DNA from: Camellia lanceoleosa
Lineage: Eukaryota > Streptophyta > Magnoliopsida > Ericales > Theaceae
Assembly (NCBI GenBank): GCA_025200525.1
Contig: CM045761.1
Span: 43,222,190 to 43,286,189, forward strand
Reading direction: 5' to 3'
Length of the DNA stretch: 64,000 bases
Part shown: piece by piece, positions 47,701 through 59,652 of the stretch
How positions within the stretch are numbered: the stretch's first letter is position 1
Layout: each line of letters starts with the position of its first letter
Notes under the pieces: model-generated
The model's input: the letters and a program-made list of their open reading frames with translations, nothing else
Told to the model about the DNA's origin: nothing
Database searches by the model: none
Made by a program: the position numbers and the translations under genes

Positions 47701-48349
47701 TGATAGGGAGTCTTTTGTATCTGACAGCCAGTCGTCCTGATATTTCTTTCAGTGTCGGTGTTTGTGTCTGTTACCAAGCCAGTCCTAAAGCGTCTTACAT
47801 TCTTGCGGTCAAACGCATCATCAAATATGTTAATGGGACCTTGGGATATGGGGTTTGGTTTTCCACTGATACTACAACTAAAATTATTGGTTTTTCTGAT
47901 GCCGACTGGGCAGGGTGTGCTGATGATAGGAAAAGTACATCCGGGGGGTGTTTTTACCTTGGGAATAATTTGGTTTCCTGGCATAGTAAAAAGCAAAATA
48001 CCATCTCTCTTTGCACTGTTGAGGTTGAGTACATTGCTGCAAGGAGTTGTTGTGCACAAATGCTGTGGATGAAGCAAATGCTTCATGATTATGGGATAGA
48101 ACAGAACACTCTCATACTTTTCTGTGATAACACAAGTGTCATAAACATTTCAAAAAATCCTGTCCAACACTCTCGCACCAATCACATTGACATTCGTCAT
48201 CATTTATTTGAGACGTAGTAGAAGAAGGCCTTGTTGTTCTTGAGCACGTTTCCACTGAGCATCAAAAAGTTGATATTTTTATAAAACCCCTTGATCTTCT
48301 TCGGTTTGAGTTCCTTAGAAAGAACTTGGGTGTCATGCTTTATCACTAG
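44728..48349 (+). pseudogene. copia pol: protease, integrase, reverse transcriptase, RNase H (broken)
   Basis: A second zinc knuckle (CHHCGRYGHIRPYC) is followed by the protease motif LDSGCSRHM at about 45254-45280. Integrase follows: an HHCC-like region in which the usual LWH start reads LWYQRLGHMN, then catalytic Asp in HMDLMGP, Asp in RTDHGREF and Glu in NGVVERKNR. Reverse transcriptase and RNase H form one open stretch, 46803-48218, with [11 protein letters not shown], the catalytic YVDD at about 47407-47418, SDADWAGC and HIDIRHHLF. Breaks are a TAA at 45760, a frameshift near 45880, stops at 46578 and about 46762, and a frameshift near 48215. After that last shift the original end probably lies at the TAG at 48347. 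It cannot make a complete polyprotein. Confidence 0.9.
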
Positions 48350-50299
48350 AGTGTTACTTGTTCCTTGAGTAGGTGTGAGTGTTTGGCTGTATGAGTGCTT
48401 GGTTGCTATAATCTCATTATCATTGATTTCTGTTTTTCTTGCATCCATTTCTTTATGTACACTACTCATGCTGCTATCAAGATCTCATTGTTTTTTGTTC
48501 ATAGCTCATTTTGAATGCCCATGCTCATTAACCTCATGATCTCATTCCGTACACATTATTGAGAAAAATTGTTGCAGGGGTTTCCGCACAAGTGATCAAA
48601 GTTCTCTATGGACCACTAACATTGTTTCTTGTACATTTACAGTGGAATTGACCAATACTAGTATATCATGGGTGATGTTGAGTCTCTTAACCATCTACCA
48701 TCTGTTTTTCACTTCCACAGTTTCTCCCTCAGTTCCTTGAAGTCCGGGCATTAGGAAAAGGCTACCTCAGAGACACCAACCAGGCCATCATTATTTATTT
48801 CATTCTTCTCTGGTTGGTTTCCATACTCTTGAGCGTGTATGCCACCAGTGAGTACCCACAAATAAAAAAAAAAGAAAAAGAAAAAAAAAAGGGACTAATT
48901 GATTGAGGGTGAGCCTCTGCATTTACTCAACAAATACCTCGTGATTCTTAGTGGTTTGACTTTTCTCTGTGTTGATAAGTTACTCATGGTGGAGGTCCAG
49001 CCATCCGATCACTACGAGGATTAACTCTAGCTCAGTGGACCCTCATGGATTGCACACACACACTTTACTTTGTGAGCTCTCATGCTGGATTTTGTGTTGT
49101 ACATTCTCTTGTAGCTTATGATCACTGATGATGTTTTATATACCTTGCTCATGATTTCAGTGACATTGTTTTCAACAATTTGCAAGATTACAGGATTCAT
49201 GCTATGTGGATTATTCCATCTTAGTATCTATTTTTGCCAAATATGATCATCTATTTGTGTTTTGGGTTTCACTTCCTGTTATTGAGTTTCTTGGTTTTTG
49301 TTTAAAAAACAAAATAAATAAATAAATAAATTTGTCCCTGCTCGAGCGTGGTTTTGAGGCTTGCAGTATTTTTTGCAGTTCTGGAGGGATGATTTTACGC
49401 TGGATCTTTAGTTTTCGCGCTCGAGCGTGCCTTCGCGTGTTTTGTCTCACGCTCGAGCGTTAAAACCGACGCTCGAGCGGACTGGTTTTGTATATATTTC
49501 CCTCTTTCGACCCTTCGAGTCTTTTTGCCTCTTAACTCCTCATCTTCTAGGGTTTTTGGCAATTCATTGCCTCACCTTCCTTGGTCTGCGCATTGGGTTG
49601 CTTCCTTCATCTCTTTCACCTCAGGTATATTTCTTTTCTCTTTCTCTTCTACTTTTGTATTGTCTCTCTGTTTTTTGTTCATATTTTGTTTGGTTTGCTT
49701 GAGTTGGTTTTTTCCGTGTCTAGATGGGTCTATTTAGTTTGTGTTCATCTTGTTTAATTTTTTTAATTTTTAATTTTTTTTTCTTTCGATTTTGCTAGTT
49801 TCCCAGTGATTCAGTTTATCACTCTTCTATTTAGGTTTGTTTTAGGGTTATTAATTTGGTTTTTTTGGCTCTGTTTTTGTTTTGGGTTTCAATTTGGGGA
49901 TTTATTTTTTTTGTTCCATATATTGTACTGTGGTTTTGTGTTTTTTTTGTTTTGTTTTGATACTTGAGTGTCTACCCATGTTGAATTCCTGGTTGGTTGA
50001 TAAGATATGTTCATAGCATTGTTTCTTCTTTCCTTTATCTTAATGTTTTTTTCATGTTGGATTCATGTGTGTTTGATAAGGTATTTTCATAGCATTGCTT
50101 CTCATTTCATTTCACTTATGCCATTCTCATGTTGGATGCCTTGCTTACCATGCCTTTGCTTTTACTGCCTTGTTGCATCATCATCTTATTCCATTGTCTC
50201 ATTTTGCTATAACCCTGTGTTACTAATGTTTGTGTTGTCTCTCTTGGCTTTTTTGGTTTTTGTTTGTCTTGGGTTGGGGTTTGTTTGTAGTGTTTAGTC
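48350..50299 (+). other. non-coding stretch between pol and the extra ORF
   Basis: About 1.95 kb without a supported reading frame. The second half is pyrimidine-rich. It contains the cgctcgagcg cluster and TATA-like box described at 49340-49497. Splice-like signals are present: a donor-like cctcag/gtatat near 49622 and an acceptor-like tttgtttgtag at about 50281-50291, just before the extra ORF. Confidence 0.6.
49340..49497 (+). promoter_or_regulatory. candidate internal promoter of the copia element
   Basis: Four copies of the LTR palindrome cgctcgagcg (49340, first base changed; 49418; 49450; 49470) are followed within about 10 bp by tgtatatattt (49489-49499). In the LTR the same motif cluster precedes ctataaat. 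Both places also share ctagggttttt roughly 55-70 bp after the TATA-like box. The layout suggests a promoter serving the ORF at 50300; this is inference from arrangement only. Confidence 0.45.
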
Positions 50300-51465
50300 A
50301 TGTCCACCTTCAAAAGACGTAAGTTTACAGCCCCTCACCCTCCATATAACACTGATCGCTTCCCATCGGCTGAAAAAGCCAAGTTATACCACGAGTTCTA
50401 CCCATCCCGCTCCATCCATCTTGAATGTAATGTTCAACCCTCCACCTTTGAGTCCATTCCTATCCAGTCTTTCTTTGATCCCTTGGGTGGGGATGAGGTT
50501 CTTTTTTTTTCTGGGTCACAAAATCTTACTTGGGTACGGGAATTTTATTGCAATATGGATGGTCTTGACAACATTGGACCATCTTTTAAGACATGAGTTA
50601 GATCCAAGGAAATCATTGTTACCACTGCTATTATCCGCGAGATTTTAAGGATTAGTGAGAGATTTCCTATCTTTTACCCTTTTCCAGTGCGCCCTACGTG
50701 TGATTTTGATGAGGTTGCTTAGACCCTTTGTGGTTTTCCTTGTTCTTGGCCTTCTGGTTCCTTGATAAAATAGAATGAACTTCTCCCATAATTTAGGTTA
50801 CTCAACTTAATTGTGTGTGCCAATATCATTGTTACCACCCACAGCTCTGAGATTAACCAAGATCAAGGCTTTGTTCTTCAGTGTATCGCCCAAATCGTCC
50901 CATCGATCTTGCTACCCTTATCATTCAAAAGATGGTTGCTGCTTTTGAGCGGCACAATCTTGGATTACCCTATGGCTGTCTCATCAACCGGCTTTTAGTC
51001 AAATTTGAGGTCCCTACATATGATGAGGACGACTTTGCTTCTCCTACACGCCCGTTTACCAAGAAGACTGTCTCCCAGAGTCAGTCTCACATTAGAGGGG
51101 TTCCTTCTAGTTCTGGTAGATCTGGTGTAGGTCCTAGTGCTGCTGCAACCATGGTAGAGGAGGTCGAGTATGATGTTGCTGCTGGCGGAGATCTTGGTGA
51201 GGGGGAGTAGCACCCTCCAGTTCGTACAGTCCGTGGTCAGCTTCAGTCCATCGAGCGCTTGGTTGGTTCCCAGTTTGACCATCTTGAGGAGCGGATGGAC
51301 ATCTTTGAGGCCAAACTCACCGATCTTGAGACCACTACCGATACCCATTTAAGTGCCTTGGAGGCTTCTTTCCAGCGGATTGAGGATTCTGTGGCACAGC
51401 CTTTGTCCCAGCTGGCTCAGATCTTGACCTTGCTTCAGATGCAGTCTTCGCCTCCGGCTCCTTGA
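50300..51465 (+). pseudogene. extra ORF downstream of copia pol (plant transposon protein type)
   Basis: The frame opens with ATGTCC at 50300 and encodes KRRKFTAPHPPYNTDRFPSA, WVREFYCNM and, after a stop at 50594, VRSKEIIVTTAIIREILRI. After further stops and a shift near 50890 come IDLATLIIQKMVAAFERHNL, LPYGCLINRLLVKFEVP and a glycine/serine-rich stretch. A heptad-rich C-terminus (QLQSIERLVGSQFDHLEERM) ends at TGA 51463. The N-terminal two thirds resemble the putative plant transposon protein domain (PF20167-like, recognised by pattern, not by search). It occupies the position of the env-like gene of Sireviruses but shows no signal peptide or transmembrane segment. It is broken by at least four stops plus a frameshift. 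Confidence 0.65.
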
Positions 51466-51869
51466 TCTTTGATCTTTGCTCTTTTGTTTTGTTTCTCTTT
51501 CTTTTGTTCCCTCCCGGACAAAAAAGGGGAGTGGTCTTGGTGGTACAGTTATTTTTACCTTTACTTTACTATAGTTGGTGGTACAGTTTTTGGTATATCT
51601 TGTTGGTGTACATGGTACTGGTACATGGTATAGTTGTTTTTACTACAGTTATTTTTACCTTTACTTCTATCCTTCTTTGGTACAGTTGAATTGTCATATG
51701 TTTTGGATGGTTTGTTCATGGATGGACTTGTCTTTTGTTATTTAATCCAGTTCCACATATTTTTGGTTGGCTTGTGTGTGGTTGTTTTCTTTCAGGATAA
51801 TTGTTCAAGAGCATGGATTTGAGATTTGCTAGGAAAACTGTTTTAGAATGATTTTGTTCGGGATTTGAC

Positions 51870-51881
51870 AAAGGGGGAGAT
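51870..51881 (+). other. polypurine tract of the copia element
   Basis: aaagggggagat lies directly before the 3' LTR, where second-strand synthesis is primed. The long run of G after A matches the tract typical of SIRE1-type elements. Confidence 0.9.
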
Positions 51882-52809
51882 TGTTAGGACCCTTTGTTGT
51901 CAAATTCCATGAATCAAAATCGAAGTTGTAACAGGATTTAGTTTTTCAGATTTTTCAATTTCGGTCTCCTCGCTAGAGCGGGGAAAGTGACGCTCGAGCG
52001 GGGATTGCAAGCCCATAACATCTTTGATTTGCCTGAAAAAGTATTGGATGGTGTGATTCGACGCTCGAGCGTGGCAACTTCCGCTCGAGCGTGAAGCCTA
52101 TATGAATCACACAATTTTGAAGCCTCCGCTCGAGCAGGAATTCCTATGCTCGAGCGGACCGCGCGAACACAGATTCTATAAATTCGCGTGTTGGGTTTTT
52201 TTCTAGGATTAACTTTTCCTGGATCTTATTCAAGAGTCCTAGGGTTTTATTTGAAGTTTTCTTCTGAGTTTTTTGAGTGTTTTCCTTGATTTTTTTGAGA
52301 GAGATCTAAACTTATGATTTGAGATCCATACATCAAGGAGTTTGTTACTTTATATCCAAAAAAGTTCTCTTCGGTGGATTCTGAAGATTCAAACGTGGAG
52401 TTTCAAAAGACGTTTGATTCTGTACGTAGTCGTTAATTCGACAAGTGAAGTTGTGGATTTAATTTCAGGATTGATCAGTTCCGAGACGAAGGCGTGGTGA
52501 AAGAGTTACAGAAGATTCGAAGACAAATTGACTGAGTTGGGTAATTTGTGTATTATCTTTGTAATCTTTCTTTCTTCAGTAGTGGATTGATTAGTGGCGG
52601 TTCGCTCGTGGTTTTTTATTACAATTGAAGGTTCTTCAATTGTGGTTTTTCTACGTAAAAATCGTTGGTGTCGATTTATTGTTTATTCTAAAAAACAAAC
52701 AATCTAAATCACTTTCGTAAGTGCTTGTTGATTTAGATTGTGTGTTTTGGATTATTGGGATTTGAAATATTTTAATTTTGATTTAATCACGAATCACTTA
52801 GGATTTTCA
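51882..52809 (+). repeat. 3' LTR of the copia element
   Basis: Same length as the 5' LTR, with roughly 50 substitutions by eye. Most are C/T or G/A, concentrated in the cgctcgagcg-rich first third: the first palindrome here reads cgctagagcg, and a sixth copy that is degraded in the 5' LTR is preserved (ccgctcgagcagg, about 52126-52138). Confidence 0.93.
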
Positions 52810-52814
52810 AGTTG

Positions 52815-54778
52815 GCTATCCATTATTATATGCAGTGATTGAAACACTAATTTGAAAGGATAGGCTGGATTGTTCTCAAAAGACTTTAGTTGAAAATGTT
52901 AAGAGAGTCAAAGTAAAATGGTAATTAAAAAAAAAAAACTCTTTTAAGTAGAGGGTGGGAATCATGAATAAATCACAGTTTAATTTATAAAATAAATAAT
53001 TCAGGTTATTAAAGTAAAATTTAGTAATAAGCTCGCTAATCTTATTGGACCGAACTTTATTTCTCTCCTCTAGTGAGAGAGAGAGAGAGAAAGAGATAAG
53101 CCAGTTCTCTACCCCAAAAAAAATGTACACATTTTTTTTGGGGGTGTCTTGCTTTCAAGGATTTCTTGCCCACAAGAGTATGATTTCAATACTAAACAAT
53201 GCTCCATGGACATTTTTTATTATTTTTTTTAGCTTCTTGTAATAGAGAAACAAACCTCTCAGTTGATCATATACCACTACCATAAAAATTACATGACAAT
53301 TCAATCAATAGTAACAAACAATTCAAACAACAATATTAGCAATTCCATCATCCTTTAATCACTTCACTTAACTCTGCTGTTTGGCCCATAATTAAGCATT
53401 AATCTTGCTAATCATGGTCTGCCCACTTAATTATCTTATGTGAGGCAATGATTTTTGCTAATTACAACCAAATGATATATCAGATGACAAAAGAAATGCT
53501 CACCAATGGAGAAAATATTCTTTCTTCTTTTCTTCCATGTTTATAAAAAAAAAAAGGAAGAAGAGAATAATAATAATAATAGTATTTTGTGAAATGTTTT
53601 TACAAGGTGAATGGTGTAGTGGTTGTATTTTTGCAATTAAAATTTATCTTAATAGTTTTTTTTTTTTTCAATAAAAAATCTTCTCATATTATTTTGAACA
53701 AAAAAAATCATATAATTTTTTGGTTTTTTCAACATTATTGAATTGAGTGTCACACTATCCTGCCTAAAATAAAACGACCTTATTGTGTATTGGTGAGATG
53801 AGATTACACATGGATAAACCTTCAATATGGAGTAATAATTTTTTTGTCAAGAGTATATATAACTTTTAAAAGTGTACTTATCTTCTATTATTTTGAAGAT
53901 AAATATCGGATCAATATAATTTTTTTTTTTTTTATGAATAATGAACACACAAACCTTAAAAGATTAAGAAATTAGATCATCGAATTGGGATTGTGATGGC
54001 CCCACGAGCTAGGATTGGTCTAGTTTTGGAAACAAGTTCAACCCAAAATAATTATAAAAAAGGGTAAATTACACATTTTAAGGTTTGCTTAAAATACGAA
54101 TTACCTCATGTAGTTTGCAAAATTACAAATACCTCCTTGTCAAAATTTTTTATTTAACAAAATTAATTGAAAAAGTAAAATTTCAAACTATTTACCTATA
54201 CAATAATAAATTTTTTTTGAATTTTAATTGAAATAAAATTTTAACATTATTAAAAACTGTTAATTAACTTGATAATTTATTAATAAAAGGACTTATTTGT
54301 TATGAAATTAGAAACCTTAGAGGGCATAATGTAATTTTTAGAACCACAAAGAATAACTTGTAATTTAAGAAAATCTCAGGAGATGTGTTTGTAATTTACC
54401 CTGTAAAAAATGAAGATCTATTCTAATTATTGAAAAAAAAAAAAAAAAAAAAAAACTGATCTTGAACTCATGAGCACTACACATTATGGGAAGAAGTAAA
54501 ATCAAAAATTTTGATCTAACAATCCTAAATATTTAGAAAAATACCCTAAAAATTAAATCAATAGATTACATTCATTTTAGTGTAAATTATATCATACCAA
54601 CTTTAAATTTACACCATATACTTCACTTTCGAATAATTTTTGAAATATAAATTCTGAATATATAGCATTTTTTCAATTTTGATACGTAAAACAAATATAT
54701 ATGTACAAACAACACCACAAAAGTAGATGCAGTAGTAAATTAGACACCAAATTGAACTCTTGATCAACCCCAAATATA
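52815..54778. other. intergenic DNA between the copia element and the NPF gene
   Basis: AT-rich, with simple-sequence runs (ga at 53078-53095, aat triplets at 53566-53580, several poly-A and poly-T tracts). It contains the MITE at 54062-54401. No supported coding sequence. The last few hundred bases probably include the 3' UTR of the NPF gene on the minus strand. Confidence 0.55.
54062..54401. mobile_element. Mutator-type MITE (GGGTAAATTAC ends), copy 2
   Basis: It begins gggtaaattacacat and ends gtgtttgtaatttaccc. It is collinear with 6189-6533 along its whole length (aaattacaaatac, ttgtcaaaattttttattt, aacaaaattaattga). Flanking nonamers tataaaaaa (54053-54061) and tgtaaaaaa (54402-54410) match at 8 of 9. 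Confidence 0.75.
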
Positions 54779-57700
54779 TCATTCATAGGACCTAAAACCA
54801 TCGTCATCATCATCCACCAAATCTTCAACATCTTGATACTCGTACAACCAAGCACACACTAAATAACAGCCAAAGTTCAACACCCCTACCAAACTCAACA
54901 CCCAATACACATTATCCATCCTCCCATAATTTATATTGTCCGGCAACCACAGTGTCACCCTCCGAACAATCCCGACCACGGCGGTGCTCAAATAAAACGC
55001 AATGCCGATGAGCAGAGCCACCAATGCTGTCGACGTGCTTTTCAACAACGGAGGAAATTCTTGGTAATAGAAAGCGACATTGCCGGGAAAATGAAATGCC
55101 TCTCCGATACCTGCAATAACTAGCTGTGGTACTAGCCATAAGACTGACATGGGTACGACAATGGAACTATTGGTTTGGTTTTGAAGGTGGTGAGCGTTAA
55201 CCTAGCAAAATAATAAACCGAATATTAAGCTCAAATGTTATGACAACAATGATAGGAAATATAATATTAATAGAATTTAAATTGAAGTTTTAGCTTTGGA
55301 GAGTCTGGAGTGACGTTGTCACTGTTGTAAAATTGATTTTCCTTTTCTTAATAGATTAAAGTAATTTTAAAATAAAATCTCAGTTTGCTCACACTTTAAT
55401 GTTTAGTTGTTGGTAAAAAGATTGTATTTATAGAAATATGTAATAAGAAGAGTATAATATCCCATGAATGTGTTAGATTTTATTATCTAGAAAAAACTTG
55501 TATTGAATATTAAATTTAAAACTTTAACGAAATTAACATAATAAACATAATACTAGCATTAATATATAATTTCTATAATGGTTTGTTATGAAAAACTTAA
55601 ATAATAATTTTATTTTTATTAAAATTCTCTACCATCTTGAGCCGCTTTAACTCCACCAGGGCTGATACCACCATGCTCAGCACGGTCGCCACATGACCAA
55701 CCCCGATTCGCTGTAGAGGTGTCAGCGTTCGAGTTGTGAGCTTCTTCCAGAGGGGATATAACAGGCGGTCAATGACGGCAATGGAGATGGAAGTGGAGAC
55801 AAGTATGAAGATGATCATGGACCCAGCTGGGATTTTGAAATGGGGCCCAACGTGGCGGTCGACGCTGAGGGCTTGAAGGATAATTAGGCTGGTTTGAATG
55901 GCCAGTGGGGTGGTTAAGAATATGCCGGTTGACCATAGTGGGAAGATTCTGATTAGCCTTTTGAAATCTTCTACTTGTTGGATTGTGCATAAGTTCCATA
56001 GTTTTGCTATTGAGCCATCTTCTCGGATGTCTCCTTCGGTTTTTAGGGCTGCACGATTTAAGAACCTGTATATTAAGAGAACAAAATGATGTTAATAAGT
56101 TGTTAGAATCTCAATCCAAATTTTATGATCATACTATAATTTACAATTCATTTAAGCAAAATCGATCTAGATCATATAAAAGATTCCTTGTATGTAGGAC
56201 TTTTGGTCCTAATAGTTGGATTTTATAAAATTGTAGAATCTTAATCAAATGCTATCGTACTCAATTCAATTTTAAGTATTATTTTGTATTGTATGCATTA
56301 TTTTTATCGAAAAAATATGTTTTGTTCTCTCCCTCTCTCTTTGCATAGTAGATTTATTTGTTCAATTCTTTATGTTTTTCTCTCCAATTTTATTATTGCA
56401 ATTGCACACTAAATAATAATACTATTTTTCAACCATTTGTCTGTTTCTTTTCTTCGTTTTTGTGTATCCTTTTTGCATTATATAGCTCTTCTTGTATTTT
56501 ATCTTATTTATAGCATTTTCCAAATGAAAATGAACAATGGATTGGTCAAAATTAACAAGAAAATCCAATAGTCATTGAAGTAATATGTTCCATATGATGT
56601 AATTTGAAAAATGTAATTATATCAGCTAATCAAAACTTTACTTGAAAGACTCCGAAGGTGTTGCAGCCACCATCTTCGTGCCCCCATCAACAAGCTTCTG
56701 GTAATAATCTTCACTTCTGCCCGAACCCAATACATTCCTTTTTTGTATAGCAGCAACAACAACTTGACCCAAACCCATGAACGGGCTGCCCCGGGGCTTA
56801 ACTCGTCTGTAGAACCGTGTCCCAAAAACAAAAATGGCTAACCCAAGAATGTTAACCACAGCACAGATCCCAAACCCCCAACCCCAGCCCACATTGTCTT
56901 CAACATAGACAATGGCTGTGCCACTTATTGCTGAAGAGGTGTACAAAATGAAGGTAAACCAGTTCCAAAAAATGGATTGTTGCTTGGGCTTGTCAAACTG
57001 GTCAGCACCCATTGTTCCTATGGTGAATCTTGTGCCACCCACACCTACGATGGCTAGGGCTAGGGCTGTGTATAGGACTGCATATTGGGCCTTTGTTGGG
57101 TTGGTGCATAAGGTTGATCCATTGTTGTCACATGGTGGTGGCCGCAAGGAGTCTAGTGTTGAGGTTAGCATTAAAAGGACTATGCCCTGCAAAGTTATGA
57201 CTTGGTCAATTTAGAAGTAACCAAGAAGGATTTGAACAAGGATTAATTAATTTCAATATACTTCAAATTACAAGGATAATGTTTTTTTGGGGATCAGGTC
57301 GAGTGCCACTGTGGTAGTCTTTGCCACTTTAGAGTGAGGAAGGAAAATGATAGTTTTTGTGTTGTGTTACTTATGTATATTATATATATATAATATAATA
57401 TTAAGATTTAAATTATTTTAATATTATTTAATGCCTATAATTTTTATATAAAATATTTTCTTTTATAAATTTATATATACAATTCGGGTCATGAGTTGTC
57501 CAGCTTGCCTCATCATGTCATTGCATAAGCCCAACTGTAATTTGATCAAGTTTTTAAATTTTTTTCCCAAATTACTGGCGGGTCGCGGTGTCTTTACTTG
57601 GTCGATTGGCTTAGGGTCCCGAGATTAGTCAAGGTGCGTCACTTCAAAGGGGTGTTGGTTCGGATACTCAATTATGAAAAAAAAAAAAAAAAGTTCATAT

Positions 57701-59532
57701 CAAATTTAAAAATACTATTCAAGTCCTAAAAAATTTTGAGTTGGACTCAATTTGCTTGTATTTTGCCCGGCACGCCTGAATTGTATTATTAGGGGTTTTA
57801 ATGAGAAAAAAAATGAAAAAATAGTAAATTTATTTTATTTTTTCTTTTTTTATATAAAAATTAGGAATTAAAACTAAAAAATTGGTAACGTGAAAAATGA
57901 CCAAAATCATGTGGTGCATCTTTTGTTATTTTTGTAAGGACAAAAGTTAAAAGTGCTCAAACCACTTGCCTAATATTTTATTATATGGTCAATGGGTTAT
58001 ATTAATAAGGACCCTATTAATAAATGAGATAAAGACGAATAGCCAAACTGATAAGTCTATAGAAATCAATAAATATGTTAGTTGATACATTAATTCACAT
58101 GATGATTAATTAAAATTATTCAATGGAGGAAGAGGGGTTATATTAGCATTGTTGTAAATATAGAAATATGTCATCGTTTCATTTCTTTGTTGCCAATTAT
58201 ATATTTTTTTTTCTTCCCTTAATCTAAATGAATGTCATCAAGTTTTTTTTTTTCTTTTACCGAAACACAGAGGGAAAGGACAGATCAATAATTGTAGCAA
58301 CAATATGGATCACGAAAGAAATTTCTTGAAAATTATCTTGAAACTTGATCGGTTGATCGATTTTTAAGTTCTTTGGTCATTTGGTCACAATTTCAAAAAA
58401 AAATTCGCGACACATTTTCGTTTCTGGTAATATTTTTGTAATTGTAGGGTTGCAATAAGGTTACATCAAAGATGTTTCATGCCCCATTTTTTCTCCACCC
58501 CTTTGACCCCCCTCTCTCTCTTTCATTGGTTACATTTTATTTTTATTTTTTCTTTTTTTCCTGCTCCTCCAATCACCACCCGCCACGTGTGTGTGGAAGT
58601 TGTGTGGCTGGTGATTGGAGGGGTCTCTATCATGACTCAAGGCTATATATGCATATAAAAGAAAGCTAAGTATTACCAGGAAGGAAATGAGAGAAGAAAT
58701 GCAGATGACAGAGAAAGAGCCCAAGTAGGAGTCGGCGATGATAGCTCCGATGACCGGAAACATGGTGGTGCAGCCATAGACAACGTTGGTTATTTGGGCA
58801 GAATCGATGCTTTTCACGTTGAATTCCTCTATCATATACACTATCAGGTTGTTCATCCATCCTCCCGCCGCCACCGTCAATCCCGCCATGGTTGCTTCAC
58901 ATTTTCAACATATATATTGATATGAATGGAAGTGAAACATACACTTTTCACTTCTATAATTTAACTCAAATTTTACTCTAATTCCTGTTGTTTCATTTCG
59001 AAGAATCTGATTTTACATGTATATTTCAAGAGATTGACGAGGGTCTCAAAATATGCCCTCTCTCTCTCTAAAAAAAAACTCTAGCCTCTCTCTCTTTCTC
59101 TTTGATATCTATTCTTTAGGAGGGAGAGAACGATACTTTAGCTTTCTTCTCCCATTTGTTTCTACTCTAACAATTTCATTATTTTTGTTTCTTGTTCCTC
59201 CCTCAAATCTTATTCATGATCAAGATCCGGCACTACTAAATGCGTTTTTATAAGCGATTATCTCATATTCATAATATTTTATTTTATAATGTAGAGGCGA
59301 GAAATGTAGGATCATAGCTACTGGCTGCAATGATAAACGAAAGGTGTTTGGTGGTGATTGTTAGTTTGTTTTTTTGGTTGAAACAAGAAGGTAGATCAAA
59401 CTATGAAGGTGAAAAGTGCATGGATGAAAGAGAGAGACCTGTAATGAAGGGAAAGGCGCTCCAGCTGCCACGCTTATGGCCGGAAGACGGTAGCTTCGAT
59501 TCTTCATCTGCAGTGGAGAGTGAACCGTCCAT
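54779..59532 (-). CDS. NRT1/PTR family (NPF) transporter, possibly NPF2 (NAXT-like)
   Basis: Five exons on the minus strand, 59532-59439, 58894-58677, 57186-56642, 56065-55633 and 55201-54779 (stop), join in frame to 570 residues, normal for this family of 12-helix plasma-membrane or tonoplast transporters. Landmarks are TMAGLTVAAGGWMNNLIVYM, IEEFNVKSIDSAQITNVVYG, FPVIGAIIADSYLGSF, a DSLRPPPC loop, GADQFDKPKQQSIFWNWF, LSVDRHVGPHFKIPAGS, QLVIAGIGEAF and an acidic C-terminus. Members carry nitrate, peptides, hormones or glucosinolates, so the substrate is unknown. The ExxER/K motif in helix 1, used for proton coupling in many members, is absent (helix 1 reads AGLTVAAGGWMNNLIV), as in the NAXT-type NPF2 group. 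All splice sites are GT-AG and the frame is intact. Confidence 0.92.
57187..58676 (-). other. intron 2 of the NPF gene
   Basis: At 1490 bp this is the longest intron of the gene. It is AT-rich with poly-A/T tracts. It holds a stretch with gggtcccgagattagtcaag followed by a poly-A run (about 57590-57692) that resembles a degraded retroposon tail, but no element borders could be fixed. No coding sequence supported. Confidence 0.5.
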
Positions 59533-59640
59533 GGTGGTGCAAACCAAACTGTTTTTATGTTAGCTCAAGTTTATGCCTCCGAGTGTGAGTCTCTATGTAT
59601 CTGTAGAGACGCACATCAAAAACCTTGGCTTGTTATTCCG

Positions 59641-59652
59641 TCAATATATAGC
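59641..59652 (-). promoter_or_regulatory. candidate TATA box of the NPF gene
   Basis: On the minus strand this reads gctatatattga, about 110 bp upstream of the start codon at 59532, a plausible distance for a TATA box and short leader. There is no independent evidence for the transcription start. Confidence 0.4.

Larger units (their letters stand above)
41975..52809 (+). mobile_element. full-length Ty1/copia element, Sirevirus-like, inactive
   Basis: The element is 10,835 bp with two 928-bp LTRs (41975-42902 and 51882-52809) that begin TGTTAGG and end TTTTCA. A perfect 5-bp target duplication agttg lies at 41970-41974 and 52810-52814. The order is PBS, gag, protease, integrase, reverse transcriptase, RNase H, an extra ORF, then a purine tract. 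Integrase before reverse transcriptase defines copia. The large size, the coiled-coil extension after the gag zinc knuckle, the AAAGGGGGAGAT tract and the extra 3' ORF fit the Sirevirus/SIRE1 lineage (inference). Several stops and frameshifts disable gag and pol. The LTRs differ at roughly 50 positions by eye, mostly transitions. Confidence 0.93.

Noticed and set aside
47589..48086. A 165-residue open frame on the minus strand opposite reverse transcriptase and RNase H.
   Set aside because: It is the antisense shadow of a well-supported pol domain with no resemblance to any protein.
48350..50299. A signal-peptide-like hydrophobic open frame (around 49427-50297) as an envelope gene.
   Set aside because: The hydrophobicity comes from a T-rich non-coding leader; frames overlap in several phases and none shows family-like sequence.
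57590..57692. A possible SINE or tRNA-derived retroposon with a poly-A tail in NPF intron 2.
   Set aside because: Promoter boxes A and B and a target duplication could not be identified.
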